Source: VXMF01 sp965206775 (GTDB lineage: Bacteria; Acidobacteriota; Terriglobia; Bryobacterales; UBA6623). Taken from it: 64,000 nt of DNA. Of this stretch, positions 25,454-35,347 are shown piece after piece. The translations under genes were made by a program, and so were the position numbers. The notes under the pieces were generated by a model. The model was not told the origin of the DNA. It ran no database searches and worked only from the letters and a program-made list of their open reading frames with translations. Numbering within the stretch: position 1 is the first letter of the stretch; the number at the start of each line of letters is the position of its first letter. The stretch is taken from contig CBDBKU010000002.1 of the NCBI GenBank assembly GCA_965206775.1, positions 1,736,001 through 1,800,000 on the forward strand, given 5' to 3'.

Positions 25454-27850
25454 ATGATCAGCGATTTCATCTTGTCCGCGAGGTGGCTCGGCCGAAATCC
25501 GGTGTTCATGGTGTCCGTCGTTTCTATCTTGGCTCTGGGAACCGGCGCCGTGACGTCCGTCTTCAGTATTGTCGACGCCGTTCTGCTCAGGCCTTTGCCA
25601 TACAAATCGGCCAAGCGCTTGGCGCGTATCGATGAAACAGCAACCAAGCGCCCCATCACCGGAGTTCTGGCTGCCGATTACTTTCGGTGGCGCGAGCGCA
25701 CAGATCTCTTCGAAGCCACTGTACCTTATCTGCGGGATACAGTAACTCTGACCGCAGCCGGCGAACCGGACCAGATTATCGTCCTCCGCACCGCTGGCGC
25801 TCTTTTTCCGGTGCTCGGAACGCAGTCGCAAATCGGTCGCACGCTGCTCGAATCTGACGATGTGGATACGACGAGAGTCGCGGTGCTCAGCGACCGGCTT
25901 TGGCGGCGTAAGTTCGGCGCCGACCCAGGCATGATCGGCCGCACGGTCACCGTCTCGGACGAAGTTCTGACCGTAGCTGGGGTCATGCCGCGTGACTTCG
26001 GGTTCCCGTCATCGGACATTGACGTCTGGATTCCGTTCCGCGTCAGTCCGGCGCTCCCACCCTTGTTTCAGGTGCTGGCTCTGCTGAAACGCGGCGTCAC
26101 GTCTGCGGAAGCCAGCAGCGCCTTGGAAGTCGTCGCGCGACAGATCGAGCAGGAAAACCCCAAACAGGCAGCCGGATTGAAGATTTCCGTGCACCCCTGG
26201 AATGACAGGTCCGATCGCAAGTACGAACTAACCCTGCTGTTTGTGCTGGCCGCGGTCGGGCTGGTTTTGCTGATCGCATGCGTGGACGTGGCCAGTCTGC
26301 TGTTAAGCCGCGCAGTCCAGCGCCGGCCAGAGATTGCCATTCGCATTTCTCTCGGCGCAGGCTTCTGGCGAGTTGCCCGTCAGCTTGTCGCCGAAGGGGT
26401 TGTCTTGGCGCTGCTGGGAAGCGCGGCCGGGCTGACATTAGCTCATTTCGCCGTGCAGGTCCTGTCGGATCACCTGACTGCCCTGCCGGACCAGTTGCCG
26501 CACCTTCAGCGGGTCTCGCTGAATGGACGCGTCCTGCTGTTCAATGGCGCGATCTGCCTGCTAACCACCCTGTTGTGCAGCCTTGCGCCGATTGTCTTGG
26601 TGTTTCGGGCGGATCTGCAGAGCGTTCTTCGCGGCGTGCGCACCGGGAACGGCCCGAAAGCCTCGACCCGCCTGTTTTCCTTCCTCATCGGCTCGGAGGC
26701 CGCGTTCGCCAGTGCCTTGCTGGTTGGCTCCGGCCTCATGATTCACAGCTTGGTTCGCTTGCAGCAGGAGGACTTCGGTTTTCGGCCAGATCACGTTCTC
26801 ACGCTCCGGGTCCCGCTGGGTGTAAGAACGCCAATCCGGCCCGCGGGCAAGTATGATACGCGCCCGCTGCAGATAGCCTATTACGATGAAATTCTCAGGC
26901 AGGTTGAGACCGTGCCGGGAATCCAGGCAGCCGCCGTCGTCAACAATCTGCCGCTCTCCGGAGTCAGCAGTTCGACGGTGTTTCCCGATCCGGATGGCCG
27001 GTCCATCCCGATGTCGACCCGTACGATTACTCCCCGATACTTCGAGGTCATGGGTATTCCCCTGCTCGCGGGCCGCCAGTTCAACGACGCCGATCAGGCT
27101 ACATCTCCAGGGGTCGCGATCGTCAACGAGCATATAGCCCGGCAGGTCTTTCCGAACATTTCACCCATCGGTCAGCGCCTGCCCTCGGCCGAAGAGGGCG
27201 CGCCTGTCGTGACGATCGTTGGCGTGGTCCCGGACACGTCTCAGGTGAGCTATGACCAGCCGATACAGGGCGAGATTTATCGTCCGATGCGGCAGTTCAT
27301 TTTCGCGACGTTCATGTCCACCGTCGTCGTACGCACGCCCGGCGATCCTTTGTCGTTCGTCGGCGCCATCCGCAACGCGGTCTGGAAAGTGGATCCCAGC
27401 CAGCCCATCGTCAAGGTGCAGACCATGCACGATACGATAGCCGAATCTACGTGGCGTCCGCGTTTCTCCGCGTGGATTTTCTCTGTATTGGCAACACTGG
27501 CTGTGCTGCTGACCGCGGCTGGAGCCTATGGAGTGGTAGCGTACACAAGCTCGTTGCGGACGCGCGAGATGGGGATCCGAATCGCGCTCGGGGCATCGCC
27601 AACGAGCCTCATTGCAGTCGTCGTGCGTTCCGCCATGTTGCCGATCTGTGTTGGGCTCGCGGTTGGGCTGCTGTCTTCCCTGCTGCTGTCGCGATTGCTG
27701 GAGAGCCTCCTTTATGAGGTTCGCGGGACCGATGTCCTGTCCTATCTCAGCGCAGCAGCGATACTGCTGATCATCGGAGCGGTAGCGAGCGTCGGACCGG
27801 CGTGGAGGTTGGTGACCGACACGGCCGTCAAGACTCTCCGGACGGAGTAG
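25454..27850 (+). CDS. ABC transporter permease, ADOP type (FtsX/MacB-like)
   Basis: 798 residues with a duplicated layout. Each half has an extracytoplasmic MacB-type core domain followed by three FtsX-type membrane segments. The N-terminal anchor is MVSVVSILALGTGAVTSVFS. The first block of segments is at about residues 260-390 with the signature RRPEIAIRISLGAGFWRVAR. The second is at the C-terminus with RTREMGIRIALGASPTSLIA. A fused double permease without an ATPase gene beside it is the 'acidobacterial duplicated orphan permease' class, abundant in Solibacter relatives. It may act in lipoprotein or efflux transport with an ATPase encoded elsewhere. No ribosome binding site is obvious before the ATG. 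Confidence 0.93.
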   Translation: MISDFILSARWLGRNPVFMVSVVSILALGTGAVTSVFSIVDAVLLRPLPYKSAKRLARIDETATKRPITGVLAADYFRWRERTDLFEATVPYLRDTVTLTAAGEPDQIIVLRTAGALFPVLGTQSQIGRTLLESDDVDTTRVAVLSDRLWRRKFGADPGMIGRTVTVSDEVLTVAGVMPRDFGFPSSDIDVWIPFRVSPALPPLFQVLALLKRGVTSAEASSALEVVARQIEQENPKQAAGLKISVHPWNDRSDRKYELTLLFVLAAVGLVLLIACVDVASLLLSRAVQRRPEIAIRISLGAGFWRVARQLVAEGVVLALLGSAAGLTLAHFAVQVLSDHLTALPDQLPHLQRVSLNGRVLLFNGAICLLTTLLCSLAPIVLVFRADLQSVLRGVRTGNGPKASTRLFSFLIGSEAAFASALLVGSGLMIHSLVRLQQEDFGFRPDHVLTLRVPLGVRTPIRPAGKYDTRPLQIAYYDEILRQVETVPGIQAAAVVNNLPLSGVSSSTVFPDPDGRSIPMSTRTITPRYFEVMGIPLLAGRQFNDADQATSPGVAIVNEHIARQVFPNISPIGQRLPSAEEGAPVVTIVGVVPDTSQVSYDQPIQGEIYRPMRQFIFATFMSTVVVRTPGDPLSFVGAIRNAVWKVDPSQPIVKVQTMHDTIAESTWRPRFSAWIFSVLATLAVLLTAAGAYGVVAYTSSLRTREMGIRIALGASPTSLIAVVVRSAMLPICVGLAVGLLSSLLLSRLLESLLYEVRGTDVLSYLSAAAILLIIGAVASVGPAWRLVTDTAVKTLRTE

Positions 27851-28056
27851 CGGGCATGGGGTTCCTGGCGCTGCCCTTCCGGGCGGACAATAAAGGTCCT
27901 GCATCACGGCTGTCCCGCAGAATGTAGAACTAGGACGTGTAACCTGTTGTATATCAGTTAGTTGATGGAATATGTCCAATGGGAACGACTTGAACGGTCG
28001 GAGCGGCCTGTCAGCGGTCCCGTGCCTCCCTCCTTGCGGCTGGCACGAGGGAACGC
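27851..28056. other. Gap between permease and IS4 fragment
   Basis: About 200 bases. The later part is likely the 5' flank of the IS4-type element. I could not define its inverted end. Confidence 0.4.
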
Positions 28057-28506
28057 ATGTATTCCGGAAAGCTCGTCTTCGCCCAAGTGATGGACCATTT
28101 GCCGCTCCACACTTTCCATCGCTGCGTCCGGCACTACGGCGGCCACCGTCGCGCACGCTCCTTCTCCTGCCTCGACCAGTTCCTCTGCATGGCCTTCGCC
28201 CAGATCACCGGCCGTCGTAGTCTGCGCGATCTCGAGATCTGCTTACGCACCCAGCGCAACAAGCTCTACCACATGGGCACCCGTGGCGGCATCGCCCGCA
28301 ACACGCTGGCCCATGCCAACGAGGTGCGCGACTGGAGGATCTGGCAGGATTTCGCCCAGGCCCTGATCCGCATCGCCCGGCCGCTGTACCGCGACGAGGA
28401 CCTGGGTCTGGAACTGGACACCACGGTGTACGCCCTCGACTCCTCGACCGTCGACCTCAGCCTAACCCGAGTTCGTCGTGCGCCGTGGAAAGGCGCAGTT
28501 TCCTAG
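28057..28506 (+). pseudogene. 3'-truncated IS4-family transposase
   Basis: 149 codons remain. The DUF4372-like N-terminus (MYSGKLVFAQVMDHLPLHTF) and the segment AFAQITGRRSLRDLEICLR are intact. The first catalytic aspartate is in VYALDSSTVDLSL. Immediately after this the similarity to IS4 transposases ends and the frame stops at about 28506. About two thirds of the protein is missing. The break coincides with the palindrome at 28508-28545. Confidence 0.85.
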
Positions 28507-28507
28507 C

Positions 28508-28545
28508 AGGTGCGAATCATGTTGGTGCCAACATGATTCGCACCT
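28508..28545. repeat. Perfect 38-bp palindrome
   Basis: Arms of 18 bases (AGGTGCGAATCATGTTGG and its exact complement) are separated by TG. No T-run follows, so it is not a standard terminator. It begins 2 bases after the IS4 fragment and looks like two abutted IS ends or an excision scar. Confidence 0.75.
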
Positions 28546-28659
28546 CTTCGGACACGCTTTGTACTGGATACCGCGACAGCTGCCGTGACCTCGCTACCGT
28601 ACGAAAACCCCTCACGATGAGCGATTGAGTCAGCGAGCGTCGTTGCGAAGAGGTACGCC

Positions 28660-29844
28660 ATGCGAAAGTTTGCCATCGGTCTTCTCGCCCTGTTTCGAAG
28701 GACATCCCTTCTCATCTGGAAGCTTCGTGGCAAGACGGAAGACGATGTGGCAGCCCAGCGCGTAGTCAACGGCAAGTCCTGGAACGAGTTCTGCGATGCA
28801 TTGAAAGCGGCCGGAGCCGCGTTGAGTTTTCCGGGAGCTCCGCGGGACCCGTTCAATCAGGCGGAAGGGTATCGTTACCTCAGTCGTCTCGCCCGGGCTG
28901 GCCTGACGGCGTTCATCGAGCACGCCGACACCAACGCCCCGGTGTTGCACCGCGTTGTTAACGAAACCATCAAGCTCGGCGCGGACAACCCCGACAATTT
29001 CTATCAGACTGCCGCGTTGGACGGAAACCACGAGTACAAGATCATCGGGCGGCGCAACACGATCGCCTATTTGAGCTTTGGCTCCCAGTCCGGAAACTAC
29101 GGTCAGGGAGGCGGTCTGCCTCCCACCGGGCACATCGAATCCGATCAAATCGAAATGGACGACAACGGGTGTTTCGAACTGGTACTCAGTCGCAAGCCCC
29201 AGGCCGGCAACTGGCTCCCTATGACGCCGGAAACTGGGACGCTGGTAGTATGCCAGACCTTCCTTGATCGGGAAGCCGAGACGCCAGCAGTTCTCAGGAT
29301 TCAGCGGATCAACTGTCTCGAGGACGAGCGTAGACCCTCTCCTCTTACAGCGAGAGAGCTGGACGCAGGGTTGAAGAACGCGGGGGCGCTGGTAGCGGGC
29401 GCGCCATTGCTCTTCGCCAAATGGGCACGCGATTTCAAGAAGCACAGCAACGAGCTGCCGATGTTCGATCCGCAAGTATCACTGGCCGCCGGGGGAGATC
29501 CGAACATCACCTACTACCACAGCCATTGGGCGATTGCGCAAGACGAAGCCCTGGTGATTGAAGTCATCCCCCCGGAATGCGAGTACTGGAACTTTCAATT
29601 GAACAACTACTGGATGGAATCCTTGGACTATCGCCATCACCGGGTCCACACCAACAAGCATCTCGCCCAGCTTGAGGATGACAATTCCGTGCGTCTGATC
29701 GTGGCACATGAGAATCCCGGGCTGCCCAACTGGATCGAGACAGCCGGCCATACATCCGGCACAATGTGTTTCCGATGGGTGCGGGCCAAGGAGCACCCGC
29801 GACCCCGGACCCGACTCCTCAAGCTGAGCAGCCTGCGGAACTAG
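28660..29844 (+). CDS. DUF1214 domain-containing protein
   Basis: 394 residues from ATG 28660, preceded by GAGGT. The second half carries the DUF1214 signature: GQGGGLPPTG, the segment MDDNGCFELVLSRKPQAGNW, then TLVVCQTFLDRE. A C-terminal region has QLNNYWMESLDYRHH and LPNWIETAGHTSGTMCFRW. DUF1214 proteins are of unknown function and often occur with sulfotransferases, SDRs and lipid- or steroid-related genes, which is the context here. Twenty bases separate it from the sulfotransferase gene. Confidence 0.87.
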   Translation: MRKFAIGLLALFRRTSLLIWKLRGKTEDDVAAQRVVNGKSWNEFCDALKAAGAALSFPGAPRDPFNQAEGYRYLSRLARAGLTAFIEHADTNAPVLHRVVNETIKLGADNPDNFYQTAALDGNHEYKIIGRRNTIAYLSFGSQSGNYGQGGGLPPTGHIESDQIEMDDNGCFELVLSRKPQAGNWLPMTPETGTLVVCQTFLDREAETPAVLRIQRINCLEDERRPSPLTARELDAGLKNAGALVAGAPLLFAKWARDFKKHSNELPMFDPQVSLAAGGDPNITYYHSHWAIAQDEALVIEVIPPECEYWNFQLNNYWMESLDYRHHRVHTNKHLAQLEDDNSVRLIVAHENPGLPNWIETAGHTSGTMCFRWVRAKEHPRPRTRLLKLSSLRN

Positions 29845-29863
29845 CCCGTGAAAGAGGGCTGCC

Positions 29864-31123
29864 ATGGCTGAGAGAAGCCTTGTAACTTCCACGGACTATG
29901 AGAATCCCTATCGCCCCCTCCCGGTCAGGATTTTCAACCGGATCGGGCGGGCGGGCGGAGTGCTCGGGCGCTCGAATTCCCTGAACGTCGACACGCTCGT
30001 CAGCCGCACGAAACGAAAGACGGGGCTTGCGGACTTTGGTGACGACGGCCATCTCCGTGCCTTGGAAGTGCTCGTCCGATCGATCAAGGACGAAGCCCGG
30101 CTGACTGCAACGGGCAGGCTCATACAGAAATCACGGCTTGCCGATGCATTGGTCCACCGGTTGCGGATCCAGGACACGCTAAGAAGACACCCCGAGATTC
30201 ATGACATCGAGCTCGGCACGATCGTGCTGGTCACCGGTTTGCAGCGTACCGGTACGACCTTGCTTCAACGCCTCCTGAATTCCCATCCGGGAATTCGGGG
30301 CGTCTCCGGTGCGGAAGCTCTGGAGGCGGTACCCGCAGGCAATGCGAAGGAGCGCGGGGCGAACACCCGGAAACTGCGTGCAAGGCTCGCCCAAGGCGTG
30401 GTTTCCTATCTGTCGCCCCAGTTTGCGGCGGTCCATCCGATTGACCACGACGAGCCGGAAGAGGATGTCCTACTGCTCGATCTGAACTTCATGAGCCAGT
30501 CGGCGGAGGCCACCATGCACGTGCCGAGTTATTCCCGCTGGCTGGAATGCCAGGACCATGCGCCGACCTACGAGTACTTCCTCAAGGTCCTGAAGGTTCT
30601 TTGCTGGCAGCGCCCCCGGAGTCGCTGGGTGCTCAAGACCCCGCACCACATGGAGTATCTCGACGTGTTTCTGAAGACCTTTCCCGACGCGACGGTTGTG
30701 CAGACCCACCGCGATCCCCGAAAGGCACTACCATCCTTTTGCAGCATGGTCGCCCACGGGCGCGGTATCTTCAGCGATCGCATCGAACCGATGGAAATAG
30801 GAAGGCATTGGTGCAGGAAGACGCGCAGGATGGTTGACTTGACGATGCAGGCTCGAGCCGGGGCGGATGGCGCTCGATTCCACGACGTCTCGTACTACGA
30901 CCTGATGGAGGATCCGATCGCAGAGTTCAAGGGGATTTGCCGTCACGCGGGGATCGGATTCGACGACAATGCCGAACGTGAAGCCGACAAGTACATGAAA
31001 GCGAATCCGCAGCACCGATTTGGCAAGCATGCCTACCGGTCGAGCGACTTCGGGTTGAGCGAGGAAATTGTAGACGAAACCTTCTCTGCCTATCGGGAGA
31101 AACACGCGATCCCGTTCGAATGA
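29864..31123 (+). CDS. Sulfotransferase family protein
   Basis: 419 residues. The 5'-phosphosulfate binding loop is TGLQRTGTTLLQRLLNSHPG at about residues 122-141. A 3'-phosphate region lies around THRDPRKALPSFCSM, followed by SYYDLMEDPIAEFKGICRHA. This is the bacterial sulfotransferase_3 type, using PAPS to sulfate an alcohol or amine on a small or lipid acceptor. The stop overlaps the start of the next gene (ATGA at 31120), so the two are coupled. Confidence 0.9.
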   Translation: MAERSLVTSTDYENPYRPLPVRIFNRIGRAGGVLGRSNSLNVDTLVSRTKRKTGLADFGDDGHLRALEVLVRSIKDEARLTATGRLIQKSRLADALVHRLRIQDTLRRHPEIHDIELGTIVLVTGLQRTGTTLLQRLLNSHPGIRGVSGAEALEAVPAGNAKERGANTRKLRARLAQGVVSYLSPQFAAVHPIDHDEPEEDVLLLDLNFMSQSAEATMHVPSYSRWLECQDHAPTYEYFLKVLKVLCWQRPRSRWVLKTPHHMEYLDVFLKTFPDATVVQTHRDPRKALPSFCSMVAHGRGIFSDRIEPMEIGRHWCRKTRRMVDLTMQARAGADGARFHDVSYYDLMEDPIAEFKGICRHAGIGFDDNAEREADKYMKANPQHRFGKHAYRSSDFGLSEEIVDETFSAYREKHAIPFE

Positions 31124-31399
31124 AACCACGATTCCCAACTAAGGGAGAAACACGGGCCAGCCCGCGAAGCCCAGGGCCTCCCATGACGCGGCAGACAACG
31201 GGAATTGGCGATGGCACCGTTGTCAACGCCATCTTCGCCGCGATCCGGGATCCGAGGAACCCGAAGGTGCCGGGTGTCAGTCCGGTCACGGATGACGTGC
31301 GGATCGAAGGCAAGACCTGCCTGGTGACCGGGGCCAACCGCGGCTTGGGCAAGGCCGCTGCCGTTGAACTCGCAAGGCGCGGCGGGAACATGATCCTAG

Positions 31400-33512
31400 C
31401 CTGAATTCCCATCGCATTTTTCGTGGTGACAGATCGGTGGGCCGTCTACGGCCCAAAACGCGGGAATACAAGGAGTTACCCGCTATCTGATATCACTCTG
31501 TTCTGATGTAGTACATATATACCCAATGTGTGATAATAGTTTGCCCCGAAATTCCTAGCACCCCCGGAAGGCACCCGCAGTATTTACGTAAGTGATTGCT
31601 TTATAATTTCTTGGCGCCGAATCCAAGTGCCGGTCCGCTCCTCTTTCCACCCCACTGCCACTTCAGACGTTGACTCATCAATGCATTTATGATATATTGT
31701 GTAATAGTACAAGTCCAGATTTTTCCATGACATACCCCCACGACGTCTTCCTCCAGCCCGCCACGCCCACCATGCGCCGCTATGAAGCCCTGCGTGCCCG
31801 CTTCGTCGAGGGCTGCTCCACCTCCGAGGCCGCCCGCCGCTGCGGCTACGCCCCCGGCACCGTCCGCAACCTCTGCTCCGACTTCCTGGCCAATCCCGAC
31901 TGGAGCTTCTTCGCACCGCAACCGCCCCCGCCCCCCGCGCCGTCCCCGACCAAGCACGACATCTCCGCACGCGACCGCCGCATCCTCGCCCTCCGCGACC
32001 AGCGCCAGCTCTCGATCCACCGCATCGCCCGCTCCCTCGACGCCGCCGGCTTCCCCGTCAGCCCCTCCACCGTCGCCAATGTCCTGCGCCGCGCCGGCCG
32101 GCCCCGCCTCCCCCGCCGGCCCGCCCACCTGCTCGCCGACATCGTCCGCCCCGACGCCGCCGATGTCGCCGACGCCAGGCAACTCGACCTCGCCCCCCGC
32201 CGCCTCCACACCCCCTTCGGCGGCCTCTTCCTGTTCCTGCCCTGGCTCGAGACAATCGGCCTCGACCCCCTGCTCGCACAGCACTCCCTGCCGGGCTCCG
32301 CGATGCTCCCCGCTCCCTGCGCCTTCCGTGCCCTGCTCGCCCTCAAGCTGTGGGGCATCGGCCGGCCCTCCCGCGCCATGGCCGAGGTCTTCGATGACGG
32401 CCTCGCCCTCTTCGCCGGCCTCAACGCCTTCCCCAAGCGCGCCACCCTCACCGAGTACAGCTGCCGCCTCGACCCCCGCTCCGTGCCGAACCTGATGCGC
32501 GCCTGGGCCGACGCCGCGCTCCAGGCCGGCCTCCCCCGCGGCACCAGCTTCGACCTCGACTTCCACACCATCCCCTACCACGGCGACGACGCCCTGACCG
32601 AAAAGCATTACGTGGCCAAGCGCTCACGCCGCCAGAAGGGCATCCTCGCCTTCCTCGCCCGCGATGCCGAGGCGCGCCTGTTCTGCTACGCCAGCGGCAC
32701 GCTCCGCAAGCGCACCCAGAACGACGAGATCCTGCGCTTCGCCGAGGACTGGAAGCAGCGCACCGGTCAATGGCCCGGCGAGCTGGTCTTCGATTCCAAG
32801 CTGACCACCTACGCCAACCTCGCGCGCCTCGACCAGCTCGGCATCCACTTCCTCACGCTCCGTCGGCGCGGCCCCAAGCTGCTCGCCGCCATCGCCGCCG
32901 AACCCCCCGCCGCCTGGCAGCGGATCACGCTCCACAACGTCGGCCGCGCCTACAGGAACCCTCGCATCCTCGACCAGCAAACCACCCTCAAGGACTATCC
33001 CGACCCCATCCGCCAGATCGCCGTCACCGATCTCGGGCACGACAAGCCCACCCTGCTGCTCACCAATCAGATGCACGAAACGCCGACCCGGCTGGTCGAC
33101 CGCTATGCCCGGCGCATGCTGATCGAGAACGCCATCGCCCAAGCCATCGACCTCTTCCACATGGATGCGCTGTCCGCCGCGGTGCCGCTCAAGATCGACA
33201 TCGATCTCCAGCTCACCGTCATGGCTGCCACCCTGTACCGCCTGCTCGCCGACCGGATTGGCCATGGCCATCAGCACCAGGCCCCGCGGACGCTGTTCCG
33301 CAAGTTCATCCACGCCAGCGCCGACCTCACCATCGACGAGCACACGATCACCGTCCAGTTCGGACGGCGCGCCAACAATCCATTCCTCGTCAAGCAGGGA
33401 TTCGCCGAGGAGCAATGCCGTATCCCATGGCTCGGCAACCGCCTGCTCCGCTTCGCTTTCGACACGAACGGCAAGCAAAATGTCACATCATGAACTGCCG
33501 TGGGAATTCAGG
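31400..33512 (+). mobile_element. Complete insertion sequence with CTAG target duplication
   Basis: 2113 bases. The ends are CCTGAATTCCCA at 31400-31411 and its complement TGGGAATTCAGG at 33501-33512. Further imperfect similarity inside reaches TGAC. CTAG occurs on both sides (31396-31399 and 33513-33516) as a 4-bp target duplication. It carries one transposase gene. A truncated relative with end CCTCGATTCCCA is at 20212. The terminal CCTG and 4-bp duplication recall IS1380-like elements, but I do not assign the family firmly. Confidence 0.9.
31727..33493 (+). CDS. DDE transposase of the 31.4-kb insertion sequence
   Basis: 588 residues from ATG 31727. The in-frame ATG at 31670 would add 19 residues with no domain. 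An N-terminal helix-turn-helix (CSTSEAARRCGYAPGTVRNL) is followed by a second one (SIHRIARSLDAAGFPVSPST). The catalytic core contains FDLDFHTIPYHGDD, LVFDSKLTTYANLARL and RYARRMLIENAIAQAIDLFH. These give a plausible D-D-E set on an RNase H fold of the IS4-like superfamily. The gene appears intact, and its stop lies 19 bases from the right end. Confidence 0.85.
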   Translation: MTYPHDVFLQPATPTMRRYEALRARFVEGCSTSEAARRCGYAPGTVRNLCSDFLANPDWSFFAPQPPPPPAPSPTKHDISARDRRILALRDQRQLSIHRIARSLDAAGFPVSPSTVANVLRRAGRPRLPRRPAHLLADIVRPDAADVADARQLDLAPRRLHTPFGGLFLFLPWLETIGLDPLLAQHSLPGSAMLPAPCAFRALLALKLWGIGRPSRAMAEVFDDGLALFAGLNAFPKRATLTEYSCRLDPRSVPNLMRAWADAALQAGLPRGTSFDLDFHTIPYHGDDALTEKHYVAKRSRRQKGILAFLARDAEARLFCYASGTLRKRTQNDEILRFAEDWKQRTGQWPGELVFDSKLTTYANLARLDQLGIHFLTLRRRGPKLLAAIAAEPPAAWQRITLHNVGRAYRNPRILDQQTTLKDYPDPIRQIAVTDLGHDKPTLLLTNQMHETPTRLVDRYARRMLIENAIAQAIDLFHMDALSAAVPLKIDIDLQLTVMAATLYRLLADRIGHGHQHQAPRTLFRKFIHASADLTIDEHTITVQFGRRANNPFLVKQGFAEEQCRIPWLGNRLLRFAFDTNGKQNVTS

Positions 33513-34320
33513 CTAGCCTGCCGGCCCGGGCATGCCGAGACCTGCAACGCGATCAAACGACTGTCCGGCTCCGGAACCGTGGAGATGATGGACGTGGACC
33601 TCGCGGGTCTCGAGTCCGTGCATCGCTTCTGCGACGTCCTGTGCCAGCGCGGCATCCATATCGACATAGCGCTCATGAACGCCGGCCTCATGACACGCAG
33701 ATCGAGAAGGACCCCGCAAGGATACGAGATGATGTTCGCTGTTCATTTCCTGTCGAAACGGGTGATGATCGACCGATGGCTGCGAGACGGAGTCATTCGC
33801 CCATCGAGCCGGACCGGAAAGACCCCGCGTATCGTGTTCATGGCATCCGAATCGCACCGATCGTCTCGCGTCATCGATTTCGACCGATTCGGCGCCTTCG
33901 CGGAATACGGGATACGGGAGAGCCTCAAATACTATGGCCTCAGCAAGCTGGTCCTGTGCACGTTCGCAACCGAGCTTTCCCGCCGTCTGAACCCCGGTGA
34001 GAGCGTTGACGTCGCCGTGCATGCGATGTGCCCCGGAGGTGTCGCCACGAACATTTCCAGAGACACGCCGATGCTGTTGAGACCGATCGTCAATCCGGTG
34101 TTGAGGCGCTTCTTCCAGTCTCCGCAAGAGGCTGTCGGACCGGTCGTCTACCTCTGTTGTGCGAAAGAAGCGGGCGATGCCACGGGGATGTATCTGCATA
34201 TGATGCGACGGAAGCCCGTCTCAAGCACCGCATCGGACACTGACAACGGCATCAGGTTGTGGGAAGCGAGCGAGGCCTTGTTGGCCCGATCAAGGGAATC
34301 TCACTGATCAACCCGAAAGG

Positions 34321-35347
34321 ATGCCGCGTTCTCTGACCAAGTCCGTCCATCACTTGCGGCGTCTGTTCACACGCCATCCGTCGGCGGAAAAGGTCGACAT
34401 GTCCGGCCGTCGTGTCATAGTCACCGGCGCCTCCCCCAATTCCCTCGGATACGAAACCGCCAGGGTCCTTGCGAGTTGGGGCGCCTCTGTCGTTGTTACC
34501 CGCACTCGCAACATCGCATCCATGGCGGATTCTCTGAAGGGCGACCTCCGCAGGATCGGTGCCGACGAGAACCAGGTAACAGCCCATTCGCTTGACCTGT
34601 GCGATGTCAACAGCGTCGACGCTTTCGCAACGTGGTATGGGCAAAACCATGACGGCAGGCTGCATGTACTGATCAACAACGCGGGCATTCACAAGAACAT
34701 GCTCAGTCCGCGCGAGAAACCACCCCTGAGCAAGGACGGCTTCGAGATTCACTGGCGCACAAATTATCTCGGGACCTTCCACCTGACAAGCCTGTTGCTG
34801 CCATTCATGAATCGAAGCGGGCTGGAGTGCGGAGACGCACGGGTTATCAATGTGTCTTCCCATCTGCATGACAGGGTGAAGAACGAACACCTGTTCAATA
34901 GCAAGGGACGTTACCATTCCTGGGATGCTTGCTTACGGGTTGTCCAAGCTGGCGCTGATTCACTTCTCATTCGAGATCCAGAGGCGGTTCGCGGATCGAT
35001 ACAACTTGCAGTCGGCGGCACTGCACCCGGGGTCCGTCGACACCAACCTTACGCGGATGGCAGTGCCTGGAGCGAGGACCGGAGGCGTTTTCCATCGTAT
35101 GGGTTCCGCGCTGGCATCCACGGTATTGCTTCCTCCGCAGTACGGTGCGCAAACAACCGTGATGTGCGCCAGCAAGGATCCGCTTGAGGGCGGGAGATAC
35201 TACGATCGCTGCGGCATCGCTGAATCCTCCGATGAGAGCGAGGACGGTACTGCGTCCAAACTGCTCTGGGAGAGGTCGGAGGCCTGGTCCACGTCTCTTG
35301 TCAAACCCGGTGGTGATGAGCATGACCACCTTCGAAGTACGGACTGA
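34321..35347 (+). pseudogene. SDR-family oxidoreductase with a 4-bp duplication frameshift
   Basis: From ATG 34321 the frame has the cofactor motif TGASPNSLGYE, LINNAGIHKN and INVSSHLHDR. It reads YHSWDA at 34914-34931 and then loses similarity. A second frame picks up exactly with AYGLSKLALIHFSFEIQRRF, holding the catalytic YGLSK, and ends at 35347 with the C-terminal part. The bases GCTT are duplicated in tandem (34927-34930 and 34931-34934). Removing one copy restores WDAYGLSK and a single reading frame of about 341 residues. It starts 13 bases after the interrupted reductase. Confidence 0.88.

Larger units (their letters stand above)
31120..34307 (+). pseudogene. SDR-family oxidoreductase interrupted by an insertion sequence
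   Basis: The 5' part, 31120-31401, ends in EGKTCLVTGANRGLGKAAAV...NMILA, which has the cofactor motif TGANRGLG. The insertion sequence follows. The 3' part resumes with CRPGHAETCNAIKRL at 33519 and runs to the stop at 34307, with NAGLM, the catalytic MASESHRS and YGLSKLVLC. Removing 31400-33512 and one CTAG copy rejoins the codons ATC CTA GCC TGC and gives an intact 356-residue reductase. The disruption therefore appears recent. It is the third gene of the DUF1214-sulfotransferase group. Confidence 0.9.

Noticed and set aside
28508..28545. Rho-independent terminator
   Set aside because: The stem is perfect but no T-run follows on either strand, and the position at an IS break suggests another origin.
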